A DNA stretch of 39,661 nt from Lachnospiraceae bacterium (GTDB lineage Bacteria; Bacillota; Clostridia; Lachnospirales; Lachnospiraceae). Positions within the stretch are counted from its first letter, which is position 1; each line of letters opens with the position of its first letter. The position numbers and the translations under genes were made by a program. The stretch is from contig JALESO010000019.1 of NCBI GenBank assembly GCA_022781925.1, forward strand, positions 1 through 39,661. Reading direction: 5' to 3'. This document shows, piece by piece, positions 8,946-17,769 of this stretch. The notes under the pieces are model-generated. The model saw only the letters and a list, made by a program, of their open reading frames with translations. It made no database searches and was not told the DNA's origin.

Positions 8946-10472
8946 ATGAAGATGAAACGAATGGCAGCAGTCATGCTGGCGGTGGCGCTAGGGGTGACTG
9001 TGTTTGCAGGATGCGGTACAAAAGAGAACAGTAAGACAGAAAATTCTTCCGGGGCAGAGACCAGTGTGGATGCACCGGAGCAAAAGAACAAAACAGCAGA
9101 TGCCGGGACTTCCGTTCTGGAAGATGGCACGTATACGGTCAATGTGGAACTTTCCGGGGGAAGCGGAAGAGCCACAGTGGAATCGCCGGCGACTGTGACG
9201 GTGACAGACGGACAGGCGATGGCTACCATTGTCTGGAGCAGCACTTACTATGACTATATGATCGTAGGTGAAGAGAAATATCTGAATGAAAACCAGGGTG
9301 GTAACTCCACGTTTACGTTTCCGGTGGATGGTGTGCCATGCGATGTAGACGTCATTGGGGATACGACAGCTATGAGTACCCCACATGAAATAGAATATAC
9401 GCTGCATTTTTCTTTCCCGGAAACGACGAGCTTTAACGATCTGAACTGCGAGGGACGCATGAACCTTGCGTATGCCGACCAGTTCAGTGTAGAGCAATAT
9501 GGATCATATAAACTGATAACGATCGTTGATGGCGGTCGTTATTTGCTTGTCCCGGAAGGTGTGTCTGTGCCGGTGGATGTCCCATCGGATATCGTGGTAC
9601 TGCAACAGCCGCTGACAGACGGATATCTGGTTTCCAGCGCGGTCATGGATCTTGTATGCAAGACCGGAGCACTTTCCTGCATTAAGTTTACCGGTCTGAA
9701 AGAAAAGGACTGGTATGTGCAGGAAGCAGCAAATGCCATGAAAGCAGGGGATCTGGTCTATGCGGGCAAATACAGTGCGCCGGACTATGAACTTTTATTA
9801 GGTCAGGGGTGCAGATTTGCCATTGAAAACAGCATGATCCTGCATAATCCGGAAGTGAAGGAAAAACTGGAGGAACTTGGGATTCCGGTTCTGATCGAGC
9901 GTTCGAGTTATGAGAAACATCCGCTGGGACGTCTGGAATGGATCCGTCTCTTTGGTGTGCTGTTTAACCAGGAAAAGACAGGAACCGAATTTTTCCGTGA
10001 GCAGGTAGAACGGGTACAGCCGATTCTGGAAAAAGAAAATACCGGAAAGACTGTGGCATTTTTTGCAGTATCTTCAGATGGAACGATTACTGTCCGCAAA
10101 CCGAATGATTATGTGTCTTCCATGATCGATCTGGCAGGGGGTGTATATTCCCTGAACGGATATCTGGAGGAAGAGGACAACGCACTTTCCACATTGAAAA
10201 TGCAGATGGAGGATTTCTATGTGGCAGAGAAAGATGCGGATATTCTGATCTACAACGGAACCATTGAGGGAGAACTGAATTCTGTGGATGAACTGATCGC
10301 CAAAAACAGTCTGTTTGCCGATTTTAAGGCAGTTCAGTCAGGGGATGTCTATACCACGGGCAGCAATTTTTATCAGGAAACAAGTGCAACCTGTGATTTC
10401 ATCGAGGATCTGAACAAGATTCTGACAGACAGCAGTGATACGGATTACCGGTTTATCCGAAAATTGCAGTAA
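8946..10472 (+). CDS. NEAT-like domain fused to a type III periplasmic-binding lipoprotein (BtuF/FecB-like)
   Basis: A 508-residue lipoprotein (lipobox FAGC near residue 22) with two parts. The N-terminal domain (about residues 55-165) starts LEDGTYTV and includes an IVWSSTYYDYM strand, typical of the NEAT-like domains found on clostridial metal-uptake binding proteins. The C-terminal part (about 170-500) is a Peripla_BP_2 type receptor, with the usual two lobes joined by a long helix, as in BtuF, FhuD and heme receptors. It lies 17 bases after the NEAT-like lipoprotein gene and just before a BtuC-type permease, so it is the receptor of that importer. The ligand is inferred to be corrinoid, heme or another tetrapyrrole from the riboswitch and chelatase context. 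Confidence 0.88.
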   Translation: MKMKRMAAVMLAVALGVTVFAGCGTKENSKTENSSGAETSVDAPEQKNKTADAGTSVLEDGTYTVNVELSGGSGRATVESPATVTVTDGQAMATIVWSSTYYDYMIVGEEKYLNENQGGNSTFTFPVDGVPCDVDVIGDTTAMSTPHEIEYTLHFSFPETTSFNDLNCEGRMNLAYADQFSVEQYGSYKLITIVDGGRYLLVPEGVSVPVDVPSDIVVLQQPLTDGYLVSSAVMDLVCKTGALSCIKFTGLKEKDWYVQEAANAMKAGDLVYAGKYSAPDYELLLGQGCRFAIENSMILHNPEVKEKLEELGIPVLIERSSYEKHPLGRLEWIRLFGVLFNQEKTGTEFFREQVERVQPILEKENTGKTVAFFAVSSDGTITVRKPNDYVSSMIDLAGGVYSLNGYLEEEDNALSTLKMQMEDFYVAEKDADILIYNGTIEGELNSVDELIAKNSLFADFKAVQSGDVYTTGSNFYQETSATCDFIEDLNKILTDSSDTDYRFIRKLQ

Positions 10473-10574
10473 TCGCAAAGATTTGTTCTAAATGGAAATA
10501 GCGCATTCCTGAATGATGGGTCGTCGTAATTTCGGGAAGATGCTGAAATAGAGAAGGTAAAGGAAGTTAGGAAA

Positions 10575-11579
10575 GTGAAGAAACGGTATACGATAGCATT
10601 TGTAATATTTATTTGTGCACTGATCGCACTCTTTCTGTGGAATGTAGGCGTCGGCAGTGTCAATATGTCTCTGGGAGATTTTTTTGCACTGTTCGGAAAA
10701 GACGGCAGTGATTCCACGCTGTATCAGATTGTCTGGAAGATCCGTCTGCCGCGTATTGCCGCAGCGATCCTGCTGGGCGGCGCCCTGTCTGTTTCCGGCT
10801 TTTTGCTTCAGAGTTTTTTCCAGAATCCCATCGCAGGTCCGTATGTGCTGGGTATTTCTTCCGGTGCAAAACTGGTGGTAGCCCTGACCATGATCATCTG
10901 CCTGCAGAGAGGGGTGAACCTGAATTCAGCCGGAATGGTGGCAGCGGCATTTGCCGGTTCACTGATCGCCATGGGATTTGTGCTGCTGATCTCCTTTCGG
11001 GTGTCGAAAATGTCATTGCTGGTGGTCTGCGGTATTATGATCGGTTATATCTGTTCGGCTATCACAGATTTCTGTGTGACATTTGCAGATGACTCCAATA
11101 TCGTCAATCTGCACAACTGGTCCCTGGGCAGTTTTTCCGGTATGACCTGGGAAAATGTGCAGATGATCGTGGTGATCGTGGCTGTTTCGGTGATCGTTAC
11201 CTTTCTGCTGGCAAAACCTATCGGGGCTTACCAGCTGGGAGAGACCTATGCGAGAAATATGGGCGTGAATGTGAAAATGCTGCGGATCGGTCTGATCCTG
11301 CTCTCCAGCATGCTTTCCGCCTGTGTCACTGCCTTTGCGGGACCGATTTCCTTTGTGGGTATCGCAGTGCCGCATCTGGTAAAACTGATCACGAAAACAG
11401 CAAAACCGATCATTATGATTCCGGGATGTTTTCTGTGTGGAGCAGTGATCACACTGTTCTGTGACGGAATCGCGCGAACCATATTTGCACCGACAGAAAT
11501 CAGTATCAGCTCCGTGACCGCGGTATTCCTGGTACCGGTGGTGATCGCGGCAATGCTGAGAAAGCAGGGGAACAGATAA
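10575..11579 (+). CDS. FecCD/BtuC-family ABC importer permease
   Basis: A 334-residue membrane protein with about ten hydrophobic helices and the family's hallmark segments. These include RLPR near residue 56, LLGGALSVSG followed by LLQSFFQNPIAGPYVLG, and near the C-terminus GPISFVGIAVPHL, the coupling-helix area. Translation starts at GTG 10575, preceded by a GGAAG-type site (AGGAAGTTAGGAAA). The family moves cobalamin, heme or siderophores inward with a BtuF-like receptor and a BtuD-like ATPase, and both are adjacent here. The stop codon touches the next gene's start at 11579, so the ATPase is translationally coupled. A 100-base gap precedes it, with no terminator seen. Confidence 0.94.
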   Translation: MKKRYTIAFVIFICALIALFLWNVGVGSVNMSLGDFFALFGKDGSDSTLYQIVWKIRLPRIAAAILLGGALSVSGFLLQSFFQNPIAGPYVLGISSGAKLVVALTMIICLQRGVNLNSAGMVAAAFAGSLIAMGFVLLISFRVSKMSLLVVCGIMIGYICSAITDFCVTFADDSNIVNLHNWSLGSFSGMTWENVQMIVVIVAVSVIVTFLLAKPIGAYQLGETYARNMGVNVKMLRIGLILLSSMLSACVTAFAGPISFVGIAVPHLVKLITKTAKPIIMIPGCFLCGAVITLFCDGIARTIFAPTEISISSVTAVFLVPVVIAAMLRKQGNR

Positions 11580-12676
11580 TGGAACTGAGAACAGAAAATC
11601 TGGTAGTAGGATATGATAAAAATCCTTTGATCAAAAATGTAAATCTGTGTGTGAGATCCGGGGAAGTGCTGACGCTGATCGGGCCAAATGGAGCCGGAAA
11701 ATCCACGATATTGAAAACCATTACCAAACAGCTGAAAATACTGGGAGGTACGGTGTACATCGGAAATGCGTCCATGGGCAATATGCGGGACAGTGAGATC
11801 TCCAGAAATCTGTCCATGGTTATGACGGAACGGCTGCAGACGGAACTGCTCAGCGGCAGGGATGTGGTGGCATCCGGGCGTTATCCTTATACAGGAAAGT
11901 TTGGGATTCTGTCAAAAGAAGACTGGAAAAAAGTCGATGAGGCCATTGCGTTGGTGCATGCACAGGATGTGCAGGATCAGGATTTCCGGAAAATGAGTGA
12001 CGGACAACGGCAGCGTCTGATGCTGGCGAGAGCCATCTGCCAGGATACGGATATCCTGTTGCTGGATGAGCCGACTTCCTATCTGGATATGGGATTTAAG
12101 CTGGATATTCTGGCAAATATCCGTATGCTTGCCAGAGACCGGAATCTGGCGATCATCATGTCACTGCACGAACTGGATCTGGCACAGAAAGTGTCGGATG
12201 TGATCGCCTGCGTAAAGGGGGATCACATTGACCGCATCGGTACACCGGAGGAGATTTTTTGCGGAACCTATGTCCAGGAGCTGTATGGCGTGTCTGATAC
12301 CAGCTTTGACCCGGTCACCGGGGAAGTGTTTCTGAATCCTTCCCGGGGCACACCGGAGGTGTTTGTCATCGGCGGAGGTGGAAGCGGCATTGCGGCGTAC
12401 AACCGGCTGCAGCGCCAGAGTATTCCTTTTGTGGCAGGTATTTTGCAGGAAAATGATATGGAATATCAGACGGCCAGGGCACTGGCGACGGAAGTTGTTT
12501 CACAGAAAGCGTTTTATCCGATAGAAGAGGCGCAGATTACAGAAGCAAAACGCTGGATCAATCAGTGTGAGACATGCATTTGTACCTTGCCGCCGGAGGC
12601 GTTTGGACCTTTGAATGAAGCAAACCGGAAGTTACTGGAATACGCAAAGGAGTCGGGAAAGTTCATGTCGATTTGA
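11579..12676 (+). CDS. BtuD/FecE-type ABC importer ATPase with an extra C-terminal Rossmann-like domain
   Basis: Residues 1-255 are a normal importer ATPase: Walker A GPNGAGKST (K41), Walker B LLLDEP followed by TSYLD, and switch histidine in SLHE. The signature is MSDGQRQR (S140-Q143), aspartate replacing the second glycine-position residue of SGGQ. Residues about 260-365 are an added domain not found in ordinary BtuD. It opens with a strand and a glycine-rich loop, VFVIGGGGSGIAAYNRL, like a dinucleotide-binding fold. The total of 365 residues is about 110 longer than usual. The extension could bind a nucleotide or the transported tetrapyrrole, but this is not established. It is the last gene of the operon, followed by a bidirectional terminator. 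Confidence 0.92.
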   Translation: MELRTENLVVGYDKNPLIKNVNLCVRSGEVLTLIGPNGAGKSTILKTITKQLKILGGTVYIGNASMGNMRDSEISRNLSMVMTERLQTELLSGRDVVASGRYPYTGKFGILSKEDWKKVDEAIALVHAQDVQDQDFRKMSDGQRQRLMLARAICQDTDILLLDEPTSYLDMGFKLDILANIRMLARDRNLAIIMSLHELDLAQKVSDVIACVKGDHIDRIGTPEEIFCGTYVQELYGVSDTSFDPVTGEVFLNPSRGTPEVFVIGGGGSGIAAYNRLQRQSIPFVAGILQENDMEYQTARALATEVVSQKAFYPIEEAQITEAKRWINQCETCICTLPPEAFGPLNEANRKLLEYAKESGKFMSI

Positions 12677-12765
12677 TTTCAAAAAAGAAACGCTGGTATG
12701 TAAAAAACATCAAAAATAGAAAACGGAAAAGATATATTGATAGAAAAATGATAAAAATATCATAG

Positions 12766-12809
12766 AAAAAGTCGGTGGCACCATGAAAAAGGATGCCAGC
12801 GACTTTTTT
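12766..12809. terminator. Bidirectional terminator between the importer operon and uraA
   Basis: AAAAAGTCG-GTGGC pairs with GCCAG-CGACTTTTTT around a short loop. The T-tract on one strand and the A-tract on the other serve both convergent transcripts. Confidence 0.88.
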
Positions 12810-12829
12810 GTTTGATAGAAAATAGAAAA

Positions 12830-14170
12830 TTAGTTTTCTTTTGCATTGCCCTCAAAACTGTACTCATTGCCCGGAAGAATCGCATTTAATACGATACCTA
12901 CGATCGCTGCCAGAGCAAGGCTGGTCAGTGTGATGGCTGTACCGCCCACATGGAAAGTCAGACCGTCTGAGAAACCGAGGCCGCAGACAAGGATGCAGGC
13001 TGCAATTACCAGGTTGCGGGATTTTGTCAGGTCTACTTTATTTTCCACAACGTTGCGGATGCCGACAGCGGAGATCATTCCGTAAAGGATGAAGCTGATA
13101 CCGCCGATGATCGCAGCCGGAAGAGAACTGATGATCTCTGCCATTTTCGGGATGAAACTCAGGATGATCGCATAAAAAGCAGCCAGGCGGATAACTTTTG
13201 GATCGTATACACGGCTCAGCGCCAGTACACTGGTGTTTTCACCGTAGGTAGTGTTTGCCGGTCCGCCGATCAGAGCGGAGAGAGCAGTTGCAAGACCGTC
13301 ACCAAGCAGTGTGCGGTGAAGTCCCGGATCTTCGATAAAGTTCTCACCAACCGTTGCGGAGATGGCGGAGATATCACCGACATGCTCCATCATGGATGCG
13401 ATGGCAATCGGAGCCATGGCAAGGATGGCTGTAATGTTGAACTTGCAGAGGAAGAACTGTGGTACACCAACGATGGCTGCATCTGCAACACCGCTGAAGT
13501 TTAAGATGGCGCTTCCGTCTGAACAGGTCATGCCTGCTGCGTTCATGATCAGTGCTGCCACATAGGATACGATGATTCCCATGAGAATCGGGATGATCTT
13601 GAACATTCCTTTGCCCCAGATATTGAAGATGATAACGGTAGCAAGGGCGATCAGAGCCAGCGGCCAGTTGGTGGAGGCATTGGAGATCGCGGAAGGTGCA
13701 AGGCTCAGTCCGATACAGATGATGATCGGTCCGGTTACAACCGGCGGCAGGAAACGCATGACGCGCCGTACACCGATGACCTTGATGATCAGGGACAGTA
13801 CCAGATAGAGCAGACCGGCGATCAGTACACCGCCACATGCATATGGAAGCTTCTCCCCGTAGCTCATGTTTGCAAAGATGCCGGTGTCCAGATTTGCGAC
13901 CGTCTGGAAACCACCCAGAAATGCAAAGGAAGAACCGAGAAATGCCGGTACTTTGAATCGGGTCATTAAGTGGAACAGCAGTGTTCCGATTCCGGCACAG
14001 AACAGTGTGACCTGGATGGATAAGCCTTCGCCGTGGAAATACGTGTTTACCAGTACCGGAACGAGGATCGTCGCACCGAACATGGCGAACATATGCTGAA
14101 GACCAAGGATCAGCATTTTTGGAAGTCCAAGCGTTCTTGCATCGTAGATGCCGTTTTCGTTTGTTTTCAT
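12830..14170 (-). CDS. uraA: Uracil permease (NCS2 family)
   Basis: A 446-residue nucleobase transporter that takes uracil into the cell by proton symport. The GLQHMFAMFGATILVP opening, the PPVVTGPIIICIGLSL segment and the GGPANTTYGENTSVLALS segment are diagnostic of UraA/PyrP proteins. It has about 12-14 hydrophobic helices. The start at 14170 is preferred over an upstream in-frame ATG because CAGGAGA lies 8-14 bases before it. The gene is divergent from upp, so import and conversion of uracil to UMP share one control region. A promoter and a leader hairpin with a T-run lie upstream. Confidence 0.95.
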   Translation of the reverse strand: MKTNENGIYDARTLGLPKMLILGLQHMFAMFGATILVPVLVNTYFHGEGLSIQVTLFCAGIGTLLFHLMTRFKVPAFLGSSFAFLGGFQTVANLDTGIFANMSYGEKLPYACGGVLIAGLLYLVLSLIIKVIGVRRVMRFLPPVVTGPIIICIGLSLAPSAISNASTNWPLALIALATVIIFNIWGKGMFKIIPILMGIIVSYVAALIMNAAGMTCSDGSAILNFSGVADAAIVGVPQFFLCKFNITAILAMAPIAIASMMEHVGDISAISATVGENFIEDPGLHRTLLGDGLATALSALIGGPANTTYGENTSVLALSRVYDPKVIRLAAFYAIILSFIPKMAEIISSLPAAIIGGISFILYGMISAVGIRNVVENKVDLTKSRNLVIAACILVCGLGFSDGLTFHVGGTAITLTSLALAAIVGIVLNAILPGNEYSFEGNAKEN

Positions 14171-14208
14171 AAATTCATTCTCCTGTTTATTGTGATATTT
14201 ATATATGG

Positions 14209-14246
14209 AAAAAATCTGATTGTATACATGACGTCCGTACATCAGA
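14209..14246 (-). promoter_or_regulatory. Promoter-proximal hairpin with T-run in the uraA leader
   Basis: Read on the minus strand, TCTGA-TGTA pairs with TACAATCAGA and is followed by six T residues (14214-14209). It begins only a few bases after the predicted transcription start, so it may be an early terminator or attenuator. No PyrR-type loop was recognised. Confidence 0.45.
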
Positions 14247-14258
14247 CTCTAACTATTT

Positions 14259-14287
14259 AGTATAACGGAAACTGAAAAAGAGAGCAA
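14259..14287 (-). promoter_or_regulatory. uraA: Promoter of uraA
   Basis: On the minus strand: TTGCTC (14287-14282), 17-base spacer, TATACT (14264-14259). Confidence 0.7.
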
Positions 14288-14330
14288 GAGAATTTTTTGC
14301 GAATGGCGTGTGTGAACTGTAACGATGAGG

Positions 14331-14359
14331 TTGACTTATATCGTAGAATCCGTTATCCT
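14331..14359 (+). promoter_or_regulatory. upp: Promoter of upp
   Basis: TTGACT (14331-14336), 17-base spacer, TATCCT (14354-14359), about 36 bases before the upp start codon and divergent from the uraA promoter. Confidence 0.65.
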
Positions 14360-14395
14360 TGAAGAAACGAGAAGTCTGACAGGAGGTTTTTTTAG

Positions 14396-15034
14396 ATGGA
14401 AAAAATGGAAAACGTATTTATCATGGATCACCCGCTGATCAAGCACAAAATATCTATGATCCGTAACAAAAATACAGGAACAAATGAGTTCCGTAAGCTG
14501 ATCGAGGAGATCGCCGTGCTGATGGGATATGAGGCACTTCGTGATCTGCCAACCGAGGATGTAGAGATCGAGACTCCGATCGAGAAATGCAAAAGTCCGA
14601 TGATCTCCGGCAAAAAGCTTGCCATCGTACCGGTACTTCGTGCAGGTCTTGGTATGGTAAACGGAGTGACCACACTGGTTCCGTCCGCAAAGATCGGACA
14701 TATCGGTCTGTACCGTGATCCGGAGACCCATGAGCCGCATGAGTATTATTGCAAATTGCCGGATCCGATCGACCAGCGTCTCATCGTTGTCGTAGATCCG
14801 ATGCTTGCAACCGGTGGATCCGCTGTGGCAGCCGTAGATTATATCAAAAAACACGGCGGAAAAAATATCAAGTGCATGTTTGTCATTGCTGCACCGGAAG
14901 GTGTAAAGAGACTGCATGAGGCACATCCAGATGTACAGATCTATATCGGACAGCTTGACCGTGAACTGAACGATCATGCATACATCTGCCCGGGACTTGG
15001 TGATGCAGGAGACCGTATTTTCGGTACAAAATAA
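14396..15034 (+). CDS. upp: Uracil phosphoribosyltransferase
   Basis: A 212-residue cytoplasmic enzyme making UMP from uracil and PRPP (pyrimidine salvage). It is collinear with the family: the [12 protein letters not shown] opening, [10 protein letters not shown], the PRPP-binding loop [12 protein letters not shown] (about residues 130-141), and the C-terminal uracil-binding [13 protein letters not shown]. Length is typical. AGGAGGT lies just upstream of ATG 14396. It is divergent from the uracil permease gene and has its own promoter. A hairpin with a T-run follows 35 bases after the stop. Confidence 0.98.
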   Translation: MEKMENVFIMDHPLIKHKISMIRNKNTGTNEFRKLIEEIAVLMGYEALRDLPTEDVEIETPIEKCKSPMISGKKLAIVPVLRAGLGMVNGVTTLVPSAKIGHIGLYRDPETHEPHEYYCKLPDPIDQRLIVVVDPMLATGGSAVAAVDYIKKHGGKNIKCMFVIAAPEGVKRLHEAHPDVQIYIGQLDRELNDHAYICPGLGDAGDRIFGTK

Positions 15035-15059
15035 AAAGGCGAAAAATAGTGTGCGCATA

Positions 15060-15113
15060 GCATACAGTAGAGAGCGTAAGTATGCTTCGGCATATTTGCG
15101 CTTTCTCTTTTTG
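15060..15113 (+). terminator. Terminator or attenuator between upp and the GH3 gene
   Basis: A long hairpin (about 15070-15107) is capped by a C(TTCG)G tetraloop at 15086-15089 and runs into TTTTT at about 15108-15112, directly abutting the GAGGAGGT ribosome site of the next gene. GCATAC (15060-15065) can instead pair with GTATGC (15080-15085) of the hairpin's 5' arm, a possible antiterminator. Confidence 0.7.
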
Positions 15114-15124
15114 AGGAGGTTATC

Positions 15125-17698
15125 ATGAAACTGCGAAAAAGAGGGTATGTAGGAAACACATCCACAGAAATGTCACAGCGGGAAAAAGACAATGCCATTC
15201 TTGCGAGAGAAGCGGCGGCGGAAGGTTTTGTATTATTAAAAAATGAAGCACAGACACTGCCTTTGAAGCCGGGCACAAAGATCGGTCTGTATGGTGCGGG
15301 AGCGGTGCGTACCATCAAAGGCGGAACCGGTTCCGGAGATGTGAATAACCGGTATAATGTCAATATTTATGACGGACTGAAAAATGCAGGCTTTGAGATC
15401 ACAAGCGGAGCATGGCTGGATGGATATGACAGCTGCTACATCCAGGCCAGGGAGAACTGGAAGGCAGAAATTTTCCGAAAATTGAATGCAGAGTGCGACG
15501 GAAATTTTTTTGAAGCTTATTCTACGACGCCATTTTCCATGCCGGCGGGAGCAGCGGTAGAGGAAGCAGCGGCAAAGGCGGACGGTGCAGACGTTGGTAT
15601 ATATGTGCTTGCCCGGATCGCAGGAGAAAATGCAGACCGCCGGGATGAGCCCGGGGATTACTATATCACAGAAGAGGAGCGGGCGCAGATCGCGGCATTA
15701 TGTGTAGCCTATGAAAAAGTCATTCTGGTGGTAAACACCGGTGGACTGATCGACCTTGCATTTACCGATGTATTTCCAAATATCACGGCGATCCTGCAGT
15801 ATGTGCAGGCCGGACAGGAAGGCGGCAATGCGCTGGCGGATGTGATCTCAGGTAAGGTGACTCCATCCGGAAAAATGACAGATACCTGGGCATTGGACTA
15901 CATGGATTATCCGAATGCGGCATATTTCAGCCACAAGAGCGGCGATGTATACCGGGAAGAATATAGAGAAGGCATTTATGTGGGCTATCGGTATTTTGAT
16001 ACCTTTGATGTTCCGGTGCGTTACAGTTTTGGATATGGCCTGTCTTACACAGAGTTTGACATAAAAGTAACGGGTATTTCAAAACAAACATCTGCGCAGG
16101 GAAGACGAACACTGTTAGTCTGCGTGGATGTGACAAATAGCGGGGCGGTATATGCCGGAAAAGAAGTGGTACAGGTGTATGTGTCCTGTCCGCAGGGAAC
16201 CCTGCCAAAAGAATACCGCCGTCTGGCAGCCTTTGAAAAAACAAAACTTCTGGCACCGGGAGAGACGCAGTCCCTTACGCTGACCATAGATCTGTATCAG
16301 CTGGCGTCCTATTCTGAGGAACAGGCGGCATGGCTGCTGGAGGCAGGCACTTACGGCATCTGGACCGGAAATGCGTTATCCACAGCGGCTCTCTGTGGCA
16401 CCTTTGTGCTGGATGAGGACAAAATCCTGGTGCAGTGCGAGCACATCTGCCCGTTAAAAGAAAAACTGGAAGAACTTCAGCCGGACAAAGCAAAACTGGA
16501 AGAAAAGCAGAACATCTGGATGCAGATAGCCAGCGAAAAACAGTTGCCGCAGTTACAGATTTCTGCGAAAGAGCTGCTGACAGAGACGGTGGTTTATGAA
16601 GAATTGCAGGATCATTATCCGGGAAAAGCAGGTGAGATCGTGGATCAGCTGTCCACAGAGGAACTGATCGCACTGGCAACCGGAGATCCGGCAAAGGATC
16701 AGGGGGCAAGTGCCCTTGGTTCTGCGGGACAGACGGTTCCGGGAGCAGCGGCAGAAACCGTCAACGCAGCAGAAAAAGATCCATACAATGTGGCAAGTAT
16801 CGTACTGGCGGACGGACCGGCAGGCCTGCGTCTGCGCAGCACCTATCAGGTACGGGAGGACGGAAGCATTGATGGCGGAGATTTTCTGGATGGTTTTGAA
16901 AACGGATACTTTGCAGAGCCGAAGGAGCCGACGGGAACGGTATATCATCAGTATTGTACGGCAATTCCGGTGGGAACACTGCTGGCACAGAGCTGGAATC
17001 CGGAGCTGATGCACACCCTTGGCAGGATGATCGCCGGGGAGATGAATGAATTTGAAGTGACACTGTGGCTGGCACCGGGCATGAGCCTGCACCGGAATCC
17101 GCTCTGTGGCAGAAACTTTGAATATTATTCGGAAGATCCGTTGCTGGCAGGCAGGATGGCAGCTGCCATGACACAGGGCGTGCAGTCCGTACCGGGATGC
17201 GGCACCACCATCAAGCATTACGCCTGCAACAATCAGGAAGATAACCGTATGGGTTCCGATTCGATTTTATCCGAGCGGACACTGCGGGAGATTTACCTGA
17301 AAGGATTTGAGATTGCCATCCGTGATGCGCAGCCGATGGCGATGATGACATCATACAATCTGATTAATGGTGTCCATGCGGCAAATAATTACGATATCTG
17401 CACGAAAGCGGCTCGGGATGAGTGGGGATTTGCAGGTGCGATCATGACAGACTGGACCACCACCACGGATTCTACTGCCGGTGAGTGTACGGCGGCAGGC
17501 TGCATGAAAGCCGGAAACGATATGGTAATGCCGGGAGATCTGCGGGATCATGCAAGCATCCGTCAGGCACTGGAGGATGGAAGCCTTGATATCAGGGAGC
17601 TGAAACGCTGTGTATACCATACGGTAAAAATTATACTGCAATCGAATCAGTATGAAGATGCAGTAAGCTATGAAGAACAATTTAACCAAATGAAGTAA
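15125..17698 (+). CDS. Glycoside hydrolase family 3 beta-glycosidase, circularly permuted
   Basis: An 857-residue intracellular-type enzyme (no signal peptide) for beta-linked sugars. Domain order is reversed from classical GH3. First comes the alpha/beta-sandwich GH3 C-domain (about residues 30-290; AREAAAEGFVLLKN, SGKVTPSGKMTDTW, SFGYGLSYT). An Fn3-like domain follows (about 310-430; VVQVYVSCP, LLAPGETQSL). The TIM-barrel GH3 N-domain is last (about 520-820; VLADGPAGLRLR, TIKHYACNNQED, MTSYNLING). The catalytic nucleophile should be D776 in MTDW. The permuted layout is known in Ruminococcus albus-type beta-glucosidases. The ribosome site GAGGAGGT abuts an upstream terminator-like hairpin. 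Exact sugar specificity cannot be read. Confidence 0.93.
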   Translation: MKLRKRGYVGNTSTEMSQREKDNAILAREAAAEGFVLLKNEAQTLPLKPGTKIGLYGAGAVRTIKGGTGSGDVNNRYNVNIYDGLKNAGFEITSGAWLDGYDSCYIQARENWKAEIFRKLNAECDGNFFEAYSTTPFSMPAGAAVEEAAAKADGADVGIYVLARIAGENADRRDEPGDYYITEEERAQIAALCVAYEKVILVVNTGGLIDLAFTDVFPNITAILQYVQAGQEGGNALADVISGKVTPSGKMTDTWALDYMDYPNAAYFSHKSGDVYREEYREGIYVGYRYFDTFDVPVRYSFGYGLSYTEFDIKVTGISKQTSAQGRRTLLVCVDVTNSGAVYAGKEVVQVYVSCPQGTLPKEYRRLAAFEKTKLLAPGETQSLTLTIDLYQLASYSEEQAAWLLEAGTYGIWTGNALSTAALCGTFVLDEDKILVQCEHICPLKEKLEELQPDKAKLEEKQNIWMQIASEKQLPQLQISAKELLTETVVYEELQDHYPGKAGEIVDQLSTEELIALATGDPAKDQGASALGSAGQTVPGAAAETVNAAEKDPYNVASIVLADGPAGLRLRSTYQVREDGSIDGGDFLDGFENGYFAEPKEPTGTVYHQYCTAIPVGTLLAQSWNPELMHTLGRMIAGEMNEFEVTLWLAPGMSLHRNPLCGRNFEYYSEDPLLAGRMAAAMTQGVQSVPGCGTTIKHYACNNQEDNRMGSDSILSERTLREIYLKGFEIAIRDAQPMAMMTSYNLINGVHAANNYDICTKAARDEWGFAGAIMTDWTTTTDSTAGECTAAGCMKAGNDMVMPGDLRDHASIRQALEDGSLDIRELKRCVYHTVKIILQSNQYEDAVSYEEQFNQMK

Positions 17699-17746
17699 GT
17701 TCCTGCTTTAATTGTGTAAAGCAATAAGCAGGCAGACTTACTTATA
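17693..17746. terminator. Hairpin between convergent GH3 and sfsA genes
   Basis: AAGTAAG...CCTGCTT pairs with AAGCAGG...CTTACTT around the GH3 stop codon. There is no T-run on either strand, so it is a weak terminator or a transcript-stabilising stem. Confidence 0.5.
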
Positions 17747-17769
17747 TCAGGAGGGGTGGCAGACTCCCT

